Below are positions 18,113 through 27,507 of a stretch of 64,000 bases of DNA, one piece after another. The notes under the pieces are model-generated. The model was not told the origin of the DNA, searched no databases, and saw only the letters and a list, made by a program, of their open reading frames with translations. Made by a program: the position numbers and the translations under genes. The first letter of the stretch is position 1, and the number at the start of each line of letters is the position of its first letter. The DNA is from an uncultured Acidimicrobiales bacterium (GTDB lineage Bacteria > Actinomycetota > Acidimicrobiia > Acidimicrobiales > SZUA-35). The stretch is from positions 310,001-374,000 of the forward strand of contig CALKZY010000016.1 in the NCBI GenBank assembly GCA_938002965.1, read 5' to 3'.

Positions 18113-18637
18113 ATGGCGACATCCGAAGGGCGACGGACCACGGCAAAATCCCGCGGTCAATCAGGTATGGGTTTGGCGGCAGCCGTAATCGCCGCACTGA
18201 TCGGCCTTGTTTGGGGTGCTGACGCACTGCAGTCGAACGACGGGCCGCGACCGGTGGAGCCAGCTGTCATCGTCGATGACAGCACCGACGCTGAAGACAG
18301 CACCGCCATTGAGACCGAGACCTTTAGCGTCGATCAATCCCAATTTTCCGACCTCCCGGTTGTGGCACCAACCGATCTACCGGGTGAGGCGTTGGACACA
18401 CTGACACTGATCGACTTGGGGGGCCCGTTCCCGTTCGATCGTGATGGCCTAACGTTTCAGAACCGGGAGGGAATCCTGCCAGATCGGCCCGGGGATCACT
18501 ATCAAGAGTTCACGGTAATTACCCCCGGTAGCGACGATCGTGGCGCCAGACGAATTGTCGCCGGATCTGACGGCGAGCTGTACTACACCTCAGACCATTA
18601 CTCATCGTTCGCCGAGATAGTCGGGTGGTGGTCATGA
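18113..18637 (+). CDS. Secreted or membrane-anchored RNase Sa/barnase-type guanyl ribonuclease
   Basis: 174 residues. The N-terminus is basic, followed by one hydrophobic segment (MGLAAAVIAALIGLVWGA, residues 19-36), then an acidic disordered linker. The folded domain (about residues 88-173) follows RNase Sa closely: LPGEALDTLTLI, GPFPFDRDGLTFQNRE, YQEFTVITPG and YYTSDHYSSF. By alignment the catalytic residues are Glu132, Arg143, Arg147 and His162, with guanine-binding Asn117-Glu119; all are present. No cysteine exists, so the RNase Sa disulfide is absent. The ATG at 18113 is preferred over TTG 18107. The next gene overlaps by ATGA and encodes a barstar-type inhibitor. Confidence 0.9.
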   Translation: MATSEGRRTTAKSRGQSGMGLAAAVIAALIGLVWGADALQSNDGPRPVEPAVIVDDSTDAEDSTAIETETFSVDQSQFSDLPVVAPTDLPGEALDTLTLIDLGGPFPFDRDGLTFQNREGILPDRPGDHYQEFTVITPGSDDRGARRIVAGSDGELYYTSDHYSSFAEIVGWWS

Positions 18638-19059
18638 CCCCACTTCTCAAGGTCTTGTTGGGCGCTCATGAGTCCGGTCTCATTCCAATGCGACGGCTAT
18701 CCAAAGCGGCAGACCTGCTGGTTCCCAGCTTTGGTCGCCAACTCTTGGCCATCAGAACGGATCGCTCGACAACCAAGGCCGACATGCTGGCTGAGTTCGC
18801 CGAAAGCCTCGGCCTTCCCGATTGGTTCGGACACAACCTTGATGCCGCTCATGAGGCGCTCCACGACCGTCTTGCATCTGATGCCAACAATTTGGTCTGT
18901 GTTCACGCCGCGCCCACCGGGGCCGATGCCCAAGCCTTTCAGCAGTTCATCGACGTTATTGACAGCGTGCTAACCGAACGAGGAGTATCCGGGATCCTGC
19001 TCACCGAAGCGATCGAACCCTCTCCCGGGGCGGCCGGCCCGGCGCCGCAGCCTCGCTAA
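18634..19059 (+). CDS. Barstar-family ribonuclease inhibitor
   Basis: 141 residues from ATG 18634, whose ATGA overlaps the stop of the RNase gene. The barstar core runs from about residue 36: a beta strand (QLLAIRT), the signature helix region ESLGLPDWFGHNLDAAHEAL (matching the barstar PxYxGxNLDALxD pattern), and a final strand VSGILLTE. Barstar residue Asp35 corresponds to Asp70 here and Asp39 to Glu74, so the acidic surface that plugs the RNase active site is kept. A 35-residue N-terminal extension precedes the core. It is cytoplasmic and presumably neutralises the RNase before export. Its stop overlaps the convergent lepB stop (CTAA). Confidence 0.88.
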   Translation: MTPLLKVLLGAHESGLIPMRRLSKAADLLVPSFGRQLLAIRTDRSTTKADMLAEFAESLGLPDWFGHNLDAAHEALHDRLASDANNLVCVHAAPTGADAQAFQQFIDVIDSVLTERGVSGILLTEAIEPSPGAAGPAPQPR

Positions 19060-20537
19060 AGAGCAGACAAGCGGTTCAGCGGCCAGAACAAGAAGAACGC
19101 ACGACCAACGACTCGTTCCTCGGGAACGGGGCCTGTCTCTCCTCTGGAGTCCGAGGAAAGATTACGGTTGTCACCCATCACAAAGATGTGTCCATCGGGA
19201 ACAATTTGTGGACCGAAATCAGCCATGGAAACATTGGGATCAAGATACGGCTCGACGAGCAGTTGCTCGTCAATGAGAACCTGGTTATCTCGAATCTCAA
19301 TTCGCTCACCTTCGGTGGCGATCACGCGTTTGATGACATCCTTTGGGTCGTCAGGAGACGACGCTGCTATCTCTGCATCGGTCCGGTGAAACACCACAAT
19401 GTCGCCGCGGCTGATGTCGTTGAGCCGATAGCTCAGCTTGTTGACCAGGACACGATCGTCAACTAGCAGCGTGTCCTCCATCGAGGGTGACGGAATGTAG
19501 AACGCCTGGAGCAGGACAGCTCGCAACACCAGCGCCAACAGCACGGCGGCAACAAGCACTACGGCCCACTCGATGGCGTTGCGTCGCGCCGCCATGCCAG
19601 TCTCAAGCTCTTCTTCATCGAAGTTTCGACCAGCGTTGTCGATTGCGTCAATCGGCTCGGCGCCGCCGAACTCGTCGTCGCCGAATCCTCCTTCGTAGGG
19701 ATTCATGCCGATCGGATCTTGATAGCCGTGGCCCTGGCCACCGCCGAATGATCCGGGATCACCTGGGCTGCCAAGACCGTCGACGACGTCGTAGGCTCCC
19801 GTGGCGTTGGATCCATAGGGGTCGGGACCATCGGTCAAGCCACCGTCGCCGTAGGCCGGCTGATCAAAGAAGTCCTGCCCGTCCATTCCCTGGTTGTCGC
19901 CACTAGGCCCTGGATAGTCATGCGGATGGGGCGGAGTCACCGGCTGTTCTCCACCCCAGGTGGAGTCGTAGCCGTTCGGGCCAACAAATTCCTGGGCACC
20001 AAAGCCGTTGGGTGCATGAAGATCATCGGTGCCATAGCCGTTGGCGGCATCGAAGCCATTGGCATCAAAGCTGTTGGCGTTGTTGTAGCCGTCGCTGACG
20101 CCGTAGTCGTCGACTTGGCGATGGCGGCCAGTGCCCTCAAAGGCCGACGTATCGCCGTAACCGTTGTCGGCATAGCCACTGGTCTCGTCGACATTATCGG
20201 GCACCCACCCGATGGCGCCGTGTGAACCGGTCGAAGGATTAGGTGTCTGGGACGTTTCGGGGACACCCCTGGTCAGCTGGACTGTCGGGTCGGGAACCCA
20301 ACGTCCGTCATCCCCGGCCGACGGAGCGCCAACCGATCCCTTTGGCGGACCCGAATGGACGACTGGCGCCGATTCGATCTCGTGCTCCACCACCGGCTGA
20401 GGTGGCCTCGGCGAAGGATTCGATCCAACCTCTGGCGCCGGAGGTGCGACCCAACGGCCGACCGAGGTGCGTTCCATCGAGGCAGTGGATTCCTCGGAGG
20501 AAGGTTGCCCTGGCCCCCGACTATTGTTTTGCTGCAT
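19056..20537 (-). CDS. lepB: Signal peptidase I with a long disordered N-terminal region
   Basis: 493 residues, whereas typical type I signal peptidases have 200-300. The catalytic part begins with the membrane helix WAVVLVAAVLLALVLRAVL near residue 325. The nucleophile Ser352 lies in YIPSPSMEDTL and the general base Lys403 in DVIKRVIA, and the box GDNRNLSSDSR follows. Residues 1 to about 310 are low complexity, rich in Gly, Asn, Asp, Pro and Tyr, with many NG[FY] steps. The enzyme cleaves Sec and Tat signal peptides on the outer membrane face. The cytoplasmic tail is unusual. It lies downstream of the pafC gene. Confidence 0.93.
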   Translation of the reverse strand: MQQNNSRGPGQPSSEESTASMERTSVGRWVAPPAPEVGSNPSPRPPQPVVEHEIESAPVVHSGPPKGSVGAPSAGDDGRWVPDPTVQLTRGVPETSQTPNPSTGSHGAIGWVPDNVDETSGYADNGYGDTSAFEGTGRHRQVDDYGVSDGYNNANSFDANGFDAANGYGTDDLHAPNGFGAQEFVGPNGYDSTWGGEQPVTPPHPHDYPGPSGDNQGMDGQDFFDQPAYGDGGLTDGPDPYGSNATGAYDVVDGLGSPGDPGSFGGGQGHGYQDPIGMNPYEGGFGDDEFGGAEPIDAIDNAGRNFDEEELETGMAARRNAIEWAVVLVAAVLLALVLRAVLLQAFYIPSPSMEDTLLVDDRVLVNKLSYRLNDISRGDIVVFHRTDAEIAASSPDDPKDVIKRVIATEGERIEIRDNQVLIDEQLLVEPYLDPNVSMADFGPQIVPDGHIFVMGDNRNLSSDSRGETGPVPEERVVGRAFFLFWPLNRLSAL

Positions 20538-20649
20538 GCGACTCCGAAATAGCCTCGAAAGTGAAGAACCCTACGCCTCTAGCATTCTAGACCACTGCAT
20601 CTGTACTGGCATCGTCGGCTCCCACTTCGCGCTGATGAGCGGAAGCGGC

Positions 20650-21612
20650 CTACGACATGGCATAACGAGCCAGAATCCGAGAAGCGGCCGTTGACGCCAG
20701 GTCATCGGCTCCGTCAAATGATTCTGCGCCGACCACGCGGCCGTGCGGCCCAAGTCGAACCAGCAGTCGCTCAAGCCATGGCATGGCGGTAACGGCCAGC
20801 GTGACCTGAGTGCCCCCATCATCGAGTTGAACAACACGTTCGCACGGATACGTCTCCGCAACCCAAGCGGCATCGACATCCAAAACAAGTGTGATGAGCG
20901 GCGTTTGTTCTTGCGGGTTGAATATTGCCGGTGCTCGATCGCCAGCACCGGGCAGAGTCGGGTCCTGGGACTCGACGACGTTCAGCGACTCAATTCGATC
21001 AAGACGGAAGATACGTTCGCCATCGGCCAGGGTGCACCAGGCATGGACGTACCAACTTCCCGAATCGGCGAAAACCCGCCAAGGCGCGATTCGCCGACGG
21101 GTTCGCACATCTCGGCCGAACGAGTAGTAGTCGATTTCCACTTCCTGGCCATCGGCAACTGCCGACCGAAGAAGTTCGAGATGCTCAGCCTCAGCGTTGC
21201 CCAGGTGGATGTCAACCGGATTGACATCATCGACTCCCAGCGCATCAGCCAACTTGCCGATCGCCCGGGCTAACGCACCGTCGGAGTCCATGCCCGGAAC
21301 CGAGAGCAATGCATCCGAGGCAGCGACCAAGGCAAGCCCCTGGGCTGCCGTCAGCCGCAGTGGCCGGGAGAAGAAGTCGGCCAGGTTGATCGAGACCCGA
21401 CCGTCGTCGTCTATCTGTACATCGACCAGAGCGTCAGGTGAATACGGGGGCAGCCCGACCATGAACACGACGCTGAGATCATTGAGTAGCTCAGCTTCGG
21501 TCAAGCCGAATCGGGCCGCCACCTCAGAGGTGTGGCGGCCGGGGTTGGCCACGATCCACGGGACGATGGCCAGCACGCGCCGCATTCGGTCGGACGCCGT
21601 AGATCTAGCCAT
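20650..21612 (-). CDS. pafC: WYL-domain transcriptional regulator PafC
   Basis: 320 residues. An N-terminal winged helix (RMRRVLAIVPWIVANPGRHTSEVAARFGLTEAEL) precedes a WYL sensor domain with WRVFADSGSWYVHAWCTLADGERIFRLDRI. It is paired with a second WYL protein with an 8-bp overlap of start and stop. PafB and PafC form a heterodimer that activates DNA-damage genes in response to single-stranded DNA in mycobacteria, independent of LexA. Its position at the end of the pup-proteasome operon matches that known locus. Confidence 0.93.
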   Translation of the reverse strand: MARSTASDRMRRVLAIVPWIVANPGRHTSEVAARFGLTEAELLNDLSVVFMVGLPPYSPDALVDVQIDDDGRVSINLADFFSRPLRLTAAQGLALVAASDALLSVPGMDSDGALARAIGKLADALGVDDVNPVDIHLGNAEAEHLELLRSAVADGQEVEIDYYSFGRDVRTRRRIAPWRVFADSGSWYVHAWCTLADGERIFRLDRIESLNVVESQDPTLPGAGDRAPAIFNPQEQTPLITLVLDVDAAWVAETYPCERVVQLDDGGTQVTLAVTAMPWLERLLVRLGPHGRVVGAESFDGADDLASTAASRILARYAMS

Positions 21613-22618
21613 TCGCTGTGCCTCCCTGAGGGCGGCCGCTTCCTTCGACGGTGCCGACCGCTATCGCCTTCAACCAATCGACCATCGCCGATCGCCAAGC
21701 AGGAGGATCTAACACCTCGGCCCGGTCCAAGAAGCCCAGAACAAACGTCCGGAAGGCGTCGAAGTTGACCACTTCCATCTCAAATACGGCCGATCCATCG
21801 TCGTTGCCGACCCGGCGCACGTAGGGCCCCAAATGGCGGGCCGCGCTGTCAACCCGGGATGCGTCGATCCACAAACGGGCTTTCGTCGGCTCCTCAGTTC
21901 CAATCTCCCAGGCTTGTAGAGGCTGAGTCCTTGGCTGCGACGGTCTGCTTTCGCTGACCTCATCGGTGACGGTCACCAGGCCTTCGATGCGGTCGAGGCG
22001 AAAATTTCGCTCATCTTGACGAAGGTGGTCGAATCCAGACACATACCATCGGCCGCGTTGAAAGTCGAGCCGCCAGGGGTCAAGCCGCCGTTCCTGACCC
22101 TTATGGGTGAAGAGGACGGACCGTCGCCTGGTTATCCCTTCAAAGAGTGGGGTTAGAGCTGGGTCAACGGGAAGCGATGCCACCACACCCGATGATGTCT
22201 CAGGTGCCGCCGGGCTTGGGTTGACAGGGCCGACGTCGAGATGGCTGGCGGGATCCAGTCCTCCTAGCTTCCACAGCGCCTCGCGGTCTTCCAGGCCTTC
22301 CAGCCGGACTGCCAGCGAGGCTAAGTGGAGCGCGGCCAGCTCGTCAGGTTCGAGGGCCGGATCGGCTAGATAGTACTGGTCGGGGTCGATCCGATAACCA
22401 TCGATTGGTGGATCTGTTGTCGGTACTTTGTCGACCGTCAGTGGGATTCCCAAGACTCTGAGGTCATCTTTATCGCGTTCAAAGGCCCGGTGGAAGGCCG
22501 GGCCGGGCGGCGGGTAGCCTTCAACCTTTTGCCGAAGCTCCTCGGCGGTCAGCAAACGCCGGGTATCGAGGAGCACAGCCGTCAGGTTGAGCAGACGTTC
22601 TAGCTTGTTGACCGACAT
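21605..22618 (-). CDS. pafB: WYL-domain transcriptional regulator PafB
   Basis: 337 residues: an N-terminal HTH (LERLLNLTAVLLDTRRLLTAEELRQKVEGY), then a WYL domain (LDPWRLDFQRGRWYVSGFDHLRQDERNFRLDRIEGL) and a C-terminal extension domain (EMEVVNFDAFRTFVLGFLDRAEVLDP). Partner of the overlapping pafC product. In mycobacteria PafBC controls most of the DNA-damage regulon. The WYL sensor is thought to bind single-stranded DNA. Confidence 0.93.
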   Translation of the reverse strand: MSVNKLERLLNLTAVLLDTRRLLTAEELRQKVEGYPPPGPAFHRAFERDKDDLRVLGIPLTVDKVPTTDPPIDGYRIDPDQYYLADPALEPDELAALHLASLAVRLEGLEDREALWKLGGLDPASHLDVGPVNPSPAAPETSSGVVASLPVDPALTPLFEGITRRRSVLFTHKGQERRLDPWRLDFQRGRWYVSGFDHLRQDERNFRLDRIEGLVTVTDEVSESRPSQPRTQPLQAWEIGTEEPTKARLWIDASRVDSAARHLGPYVRRVGNDDGSAVFEMEVVNFDAFRTFVLGFLDRAEVLDPPAWRSAMVDWLKAIAVGTVEGSGRPQGGTANG

Positions 22619-22658
22619 GACGAGATAACCCTAGCCACCTGGGCAAGTACCGCGGTGT

Positions 22659-24041
22659 CTAGAGGCTTTCGATGAGTTTGGCGACCCTGTCATCGGCGCT
22701 ACGGAACGGATCTTTGCAAAGCACCGTTCGCTGCGCCTGATCGTTCAACTTCAGATGAACCCAATCGACTGTGTAGTCGCGCTTGCGCTCTTTGGCCCGC
22801 CGTATGAAATCGCCCCGAAGCTTCGCCCGGGTGGTCTGCGGTGGCTGATCAACCGCAGCAAACATCTCCGAATCATCCAGCGTACGCTCGACCAGATCTC
22901 TGGCCTGTAGGCGGTAGAAGAGACCGCGATGGCGAGATATATCGTGATATTGCAGGTCCATCAGAGCGACCCTGGGATGAGACAAACTGAGGCCGTGCTT
23001 CTCCCGGTAAGCCTCGATCAGATTGTGTTTGATAACCCAGTCCAGCTGACTGTCGAGCTTGAACGGGTCACTCTCCAGTTGAGTCATGACGTGCTCCCAC
23101 ATCTGCAGAGCTTTTTGTTCGTCGTCAGGAAGCCCGCTGTTGGCGGCGTAGCGCAGTGCCCGGTCTAGGTACTCAGCTTGCATCTCCAACGCCGAGATCT
23201 CACGTCCGTCGGCCAACCGAACCTTGCGGGTGAGCGACAGGTCGTGGCTAATTTCCCGAATTGCTCGGATCGGATTCTCCAGGGTGAAGTCACGCAGAAT
23301 GCATGAGGGGTCCTCAACCATCCGAAGCAGGATCGCCATGACCCCAACTTTGAGGTAGGTCGTGTACTCGCTCATGTTGGAGTCACCAACGATGACATGG
23401 AGCCGCCGGTAATGCTCGGCATCTGCGTGCGGCTCATCTCGCGTGTTGATGATTGGGCGTGATCGCGTGGTGGCCGACGAAACGCCTTCCCAAATGTGCT
23501 CAGCCCGCTGGCTTAGGGCAAACATTGGGCCTCGAGCTGTTTGGAGTACCTTGCCCGCACCGGAGTAAATCTGTCTACTGACCAGGAACGGGATGAGGAT
23601 CTCGTCGTAGTGATTGAGCTCATCAGTTCGGGTGGTCAGATAGTTTTCGTGACAGCCGTAGGAGTTTCCTGCTGAGTCGGTGTTGTTCTTAAAGAGATGA
23701 ACGGTGCCCCGGATTCCTTCATCCAACAGACGATCCTCCGCAGAGCTCAACAGCTCCTCAAGGATTCGTTCACCGGCTTTGTCGTGAACCACGACTTCAC
23801 CGATCGAGTCGCACTCAGCTGTGGCATATTCAGGATGGGAGCCAACGTCAAGATACAGCCGCGCCCCGTTGACCAGGAAGACGTTGGACGAGCGGCCCCA
23901 CGATACGACCCGTCGGAACAGGTAGCGGGCGACCTCGTCGGGACTTAGCCGTCGTTGTCCCCGCAAGGTACAGGTGACCCCGTACTCGGTCTCGATGCCG
24001 TAGATGCGGCGTTTGAACACAGCTACCAACTTACTCGCCAC
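22659..24041 (-). CDS. pafA: Pup-protein ligase PafA
   Basis: 460 residues. The glutamine-synthetase-like core opens with [14 protein letters not shown]; the Glu of IETEYG lies in the ATP/metal site. The pupylation-ligase signature [16 protein letters not shown] and the [19 protein letters not shown] segment are both present. It forms the isopeptide bond between the C-terminal glutamate of Pup and substrate lysines, using ATP. It lies between prcA and pafB in the proteasome operon. The first few codons before RRIYG may be untranslated in the mature start. Confidence 0.96.
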   Translation of the reverse strand: MASKLVAVFKRRIYGIETEYGVTCTLRGQRRLSPDEVARYLFRRVVSWGRSSNVFLVNGARLYLDVGSHPEYATAECDSIGEVVVHDKAGERILEELLSSAEDRLLDEGIRGTVHLFKNNTDSAGNSYGCHENYLTTRTDELNHYDEILIPFLVSRQIYSGAGKVLQTARGPMFALSQRAEHIWEGVSSATTRSRPIINTRDEPHADAEHYRRLHVIVGDSNMSEYTTYLKVGVMAILLRMVEDPSCILRDFTLENPIRAIREISHDLSLTRKVRLADGREISALEMQAEYLDRALRYAANSGLPDDEQKALQMWEHVMTQLESDPFKLDSQLDWVIKHNLIEAYREKHGLSLSHPRVALMDLQYHDISRHRGLFYRLQARDLVERTLDDSEMFAAVDQPPQTTRAKLRGDFIRRAKERKRDYTVDWVHLKLNDQAQRTVLCKDPFRSADDRVAKLIESL

Positions 24042-24116
24042 CGGCCGGTGACGCAGATCGCGGTCGTAGTGGCAATCTCGTGGTGCTTCGGCCGATCCTC
24101 ACGTTAGGCCGAGTGC

Positions 24117-24794
24117 TCACGACATCAGGTCGTCTATCTCGCCGTTCTCAAGTCGACGGAAGCAGCGCCCGTTCTCCAGCCGATCCAGAACTGCCACTTC
24201 GAGCTCTGGGCTACTCAGGGAGCGTTCGTCGCCAGCCAATGCTGAAACGGCGGCACGCAAACCGCCTTGGAGGCTCATACCGGCTGTGTAAGAGGCACCC
24301 AGGCGTTCACGGATGGCCTCGGCCTCACCACCGAGCACGGCGAAGCCTTCTTCGTCGCTGACCGAACCGTCGTATCGAATGTGGAAGAGCCTGTCGCCAG
24401 CGGTGTCAAACCCGACGGAGGCAACGAGAATCTCTACTTCAAGCGGTTTGGTCTCGTGGGTGAAGATCTGACCCAGCATCTGTGCGTACTGGTTGGCCAG
24501 CGCCTGGGAATCAACGTCATCGCGCGAATAGGTGTAGCCCTTGATGTCGGCGTGACGAATACCGGCAATCCGAAGTTGGTCGTACTCGTTGTAGCGACCC
24601 ACCCCGGCGAAGGCAATGCGGTCGTAGATCTCGGAAACCTTGCGAAGGTTGCGCGACGGGTTCTCGGCGCAAAGCAACATGCCATCGGCAAACTCGACCG
24701 CAGCTAGGCTCCGACCCCGGGCGATTCCCTTTTGCGCGAAGTCAGCCCGATCTTTCATTAGTTGCTCGGGAGCAACGTAGAACGGCATATTCAT
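24117..24794 (-). CDS. prcA: 20S proteasome alpha subunit PrcA
   Basis: 225 residues. The N-terminal YVAPEQLMKDRADFAQKGIARGRS segment matches the alpha-ring gate and H0 helix of bacterial PrcA, followed by the Ntn fold with EIYDRIAFAGVGRYNEYDQL. Alpha subunits form the outer heptameric rings that dock the ATPase. Its ATG shares one base with the prcB stop (TGATG), so it is translationally coupled. No HbYX site lies here; that is on the ATPase. Confidence 0.96.
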   Translation of the reverse strand: MNMPFYVAPEQLMKDRADFAQKGIARGRSLAAVEFADGMLLCAENPSRNLRKVSEIYDRIAFAGVGRYNEYDQLRIAGIRHADIKGYTYSRDDVDSQALANQYAQMLGQIFTHETKPLEVEILVASVGFDTAGDRLFHIRYDGSVSDEEGFAVLGGEAEAIRERLGASYTAGMSLQGGLRAAVSALAGDERSLSSPELEVAVLDRLENGRCFRRLENGEIDDLMS

Positions 24795-25624
24795 CAGGCT
24801 TGACCTCCAGCGGTCGACGAGCCTTGCTGCTCGGAGAATTCGGTGAGGACGTCTTCGAAGCGGGCGGCGATGTCCGCCTCCTCCAGCTCCTCATAACCCT
24901 CTGAGGAAATAGTGGCGACGATCGGGTAAATCCCTCGCATGCTGTCGGGTCCACCGGTGGCCGAATCGTCATCGGCGGCGGCGAAGAGTGCCCTGATCAT
25001 AAGATTGACGGCATCGTCTCGACTTATGTTCTCCCGGTGCCCCATCTTGATAACGGTCCGGGCAAAAAGGCTTCCCGACCCGGAGGCGACAAAGTCTTCT
25101 TCCTCGTACCGGCCACCAGTCACGTCATAGGCAAACAATCGTCCGTAGCTTCGGCGGCGGTCGAAGCCGGCGAAGATGGGAACGACGACCAGGCCCTGCA
25201 TGGCTGCCGGCAGGTTACCGCGGAGCATCTGGGACAACTGGTTGGCCTTGCCTTCGAGCGACAGCGGGTGGCCTTCCACCTTCTCATAGTGCTCAAGCTG
25301 GAGCTGGAACACCTTCACCATCTCAAGGGCGGGACCGGCGGCGCCGGCGATGGCGACCCCGGACCAGCGGTCAGCTGGGAACACCTTTTTCATGGTGCGA
25401 TGGCTGATTAGGTTGCCGGCAGTGGCCCTACGATCACCGGCGATGATAACGCCACCGTCGTACTTGGCCGAGACCACCGTCGTTCCATGAGCGACTTCAG
25501 CTTTTTCCGATGCGCCACCCTGGCTCACGTCAGCCGAAGTAGAAGAAGCCAGGCCGGTCTTCTTCAGCAGCTCTCCGAAACTGGGTCCAGGATCATCGGT
25601 GGGATCAAACACTGGAAAGTTCAT
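24794..25624 (-). CDS. prcB: 20S proteasome beta subunit PrcB (propeptide retained)
   Basis: 276 residues. A 47-residue propeptide ends at the autocleavage site HG-TTVVSAKYDGGVIIAGDRRA, so Thr48 becomes the catalytic N-terminal nucleophile. The conserved partner residues (Asp and Lys of the GDRRATAG and ISHRTMKKVF segments) follow, and SGSGSLFARTV is present in the C-terminal half. This subunit carries proteolysis in the chamber. It lies after pup and before prcA in the standard actinobacterial order. Confidence 0.96.
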   Translation of the reverse strand: MNFPVFDPTDDPGPSFGELLKKTGLASSTSADVSQGGASEKAEVAHGTTVVSAKYDGGVIIAGDRRATAGNLISHRTMKKVFPADRWSGVAIAGAAGPALEMVKVFQLQLEHYEKVEGHPLSLEGKANQLSQMLRGNLPAAMQGLVVVPIFAGFDRRRSYGRLFAYDVTGGRYEEEDFVASGSGSLFARTVIKMGHRENISRDDAVNLMIRALFAAADDDSATGGPDSMRGIYPIVATISSEGYEELEEADIAARFEDVLTEFSEQQGSSTAGGQA

Positions 25625-25703
25625 ATTGCCGCTAAGCCTAGCGGAGCGACCCCGGGCTTTGAGTCACCGAACGGCGGCTTCCCACTGTCGCTGACAGGTG
25701 CGG

Positions 25704-25898
25704 CTACTCACCGCCTTTTTGGATGTAGCTCTTCACGAAATCCTCAGCGTTAGTCTCAAGGACGTCGTCGATTTCGTCCAGTAGGTCGTCGAGCTCAGCC
25801 TTGAGCGCTTCACCGGACTCGCTACCAGCTGGCACGTCCTCAACGACCTCTTCTTCGGATTCAGGTCTGGGCTTTCGTTTCTGTTCCCGTTCAGCCAT
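25704..25898 (-). CDS. pup: Prokaryotic ubiquitin-like protein Pup (Glu C-terminus)
   Basis: 64 residues, disordered and acidic, with the Pup signature [29 protein letters not shown]. The helix that docks into the Mpa coiled coil is the [10 protein letters not shown] stretch. The gene encodes a terminal GGE rather than GGQ, so no deamidation by Dop is needed before ligation. Followed by prcB after 79 bp and preceded by dop after 68 bp. Confidence 0.96.
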   Translation of the reverse strand: MAEREQKRKPRPESEEEVVEDVPAGSESGEALKAELDDLLDEIDDVLETNAEDFVKSYIQKGGE

Positions 25899-25966
25899 TC
25901 TCGTTCTCCTCGTCGGGGCCTACCCCGGGTGGGGACAACCGATCAGATTCTCCTCGGCTCATCCGC

Positions 25967-27478
25967 CTATGCACCTAGTTTGTCAAGCAACTCGGTTACG
26001 GATGCGCTTTCTTCCAGAATAGTTGCCACATGTGTCGCAGTACCACGATTTGGCTCCAACATCGGAACTCGTCGCAACGGATCCTCCCCCACGTCAAAGA
26101 CGATGGAGTCCCAGTTAGCGGCCACAATCTGATCTGCGAACTTCTGCAAACACTTACCGCGGAAGAACGCCCTGGTGTCAGCCGGAGGTTCGGCGGTGGC
26201 CACCCTCGCATCGTCGTCGGACACCAACTGTTCCAAACCAGCTCGAGCTGCTAGCGACTTGGCCGGACGAAGATCGTGGTATTGAAGATCAAGCGCCCGA
26301 AGCCTGGAATCGTCCCACTCACAATCGTGACGATCCATAAATCCCTCGAGGAGTCGCTGCTTTGCAACCCAATCAACCCAGGGAGCGACCGACTTGGGGT
26401 CCGACTCAAGACCGGTGAGAACACGTTCCCAACGCTCGAAGACCAACTTGCCGCACTCTTCACCAATGGCTTCGAGGCCATGACTATCAGCCCACGACCG
26501 AGCTTGTTCCAACAGGTGCCACTGAATTTCGATGGGGGTTGCCGACGAGCCGTCATCTAGCCGCAGCGGCAACTTGAGCGACAGGTCGTGGCTAACGGCG
26601 TGCATCGCTTCAACCGGTTGATCCAAAAGAATTGGGATGTCGTAGGCACCGTCTTCCAGCATGGCGAAGAGGATCGCACTGGTGCCGACCTTAAGCAGCG
26701 TGGCCGTCTGGGACATATTGGCGTCACCGGCAATGACGTGCAGCCGACGGTACTTATTGCTGTCGGCATGAGGTTCGTCGCGTGTATTGACGATGGGGCG
26801 TTTCAGCGTGGTCTCAAGGCCAACTTCCTCTTCAAAGTGCTCGGCCCGCTGAGTTAGCTGATAGGGAACGTCCCGGGCGCTCACTCCCGGGAGCTCGCTT
26901 CCGACCTTGCCCGAACCGGTATAGATCTGCCGAGACACGAAATGGGTCGTGGCCAGGCTTATGATCTGGCCAAACGGCAGGTTTCGATCCAGAAGGTAGT
27001 TTTCATGGCAGCCGTAGGCGTTGCCTTTGCGGTCGCTGTTGTCTTTATAGATGACAACTTCCTGGCCGGGAGGCAGCGCATCGGAGGCAGCCACCATAGA
27101 GTCGGCAAGGATCAGATCGGCTGCTCGATCGTACAAGACCAGTGAAAGAGCATCCCGGCATTCCGGGGTCGACAACTCGGGGTGGGCATGGTCGACGTAA
27201 TATCGCGCCCCATTGGTAAGCACGGCGTTAACCAGATGAGTTTCGACCTCAGGCGGCATGGCGAAATCGGGAGCCAACGCATCTCGGGCGTCGGCTCCAG
27301 GGGACTCGTCGATGAAATCCCAGGCCACCGGAGCAGTTCGGTCTTCGATGCTACCCACGTCTGAACCCACGTAGGAATTGATCAGTAGCGACGAAGCCGA
27401 GACCGGGTTCCAGTCCGCCGATCCCCGGACCATAATTCCGTACTCGGTTTCAATTCCAACAATCTTGTTGACAGCCAT
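25967..27478 (-). CDS. dop: Depupylase Dop
   Basis: 503 residues, homologous to PafA but longer. It starts with VGIETEYGIMV and carries NSYVGSDV, the dop-type loop DRTAPVAWDFIDESPG, the shared [18 protein letters not shown] and [19 protein letters not shown] segments. The longer N-terminal loop (about residues 40-80) is the Dop-loop absent from PafA. It hydrolyses Pup from substrates. Since this Pup already ends in Glu, the role here should be mainly depupylation. Confidence 0.95.
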   Translation of the reverse strand: MAVNKIVGIETEYGIMVRGSADWNPVSASSLLINSYVGSDVGSIEDRTAPVAWDFIDESPGADARDALAPDFAMPPEVETHLVNAVLTNGARYYVDHAHPELSTPECRDALSLVLYDRAADLILADSMVAASDALPPGQEVVIYKDNSDRKGNAYGCHENYLLDRNLPFGQIISLATTHFVSRQIYTGSGKVGSELPGVSARDVPYQLTQRAEHFEEEVGLETTLKRPIVNTRDEPHADSNKYRRLHVIAGDANMSQTATLLKVGTSAILFAMLEDGAYDIPILLDQPVEAMHAVSHDLSLKLPLRLDDGSSATPIEIQWHLLEQARSWADSHGLEAIGEECGKLVFERWERVLTGLESDPKSVAPWVDWVAKQRLLEGFMDRHDCEWDDSRLRALDLQYHDLRPAKSLAARAGLEQLVSDDDARVATAEPPADTRAFFRGKCLQKFADQIVAANWDSIVFDVGEDPLRRVPMLEPNRGTATHVATILEESASVTELLDKLGA

Positions 27479-27507
27479 ATAGCCCTGTGGACGGCGACGT
27501 AAGGCGC

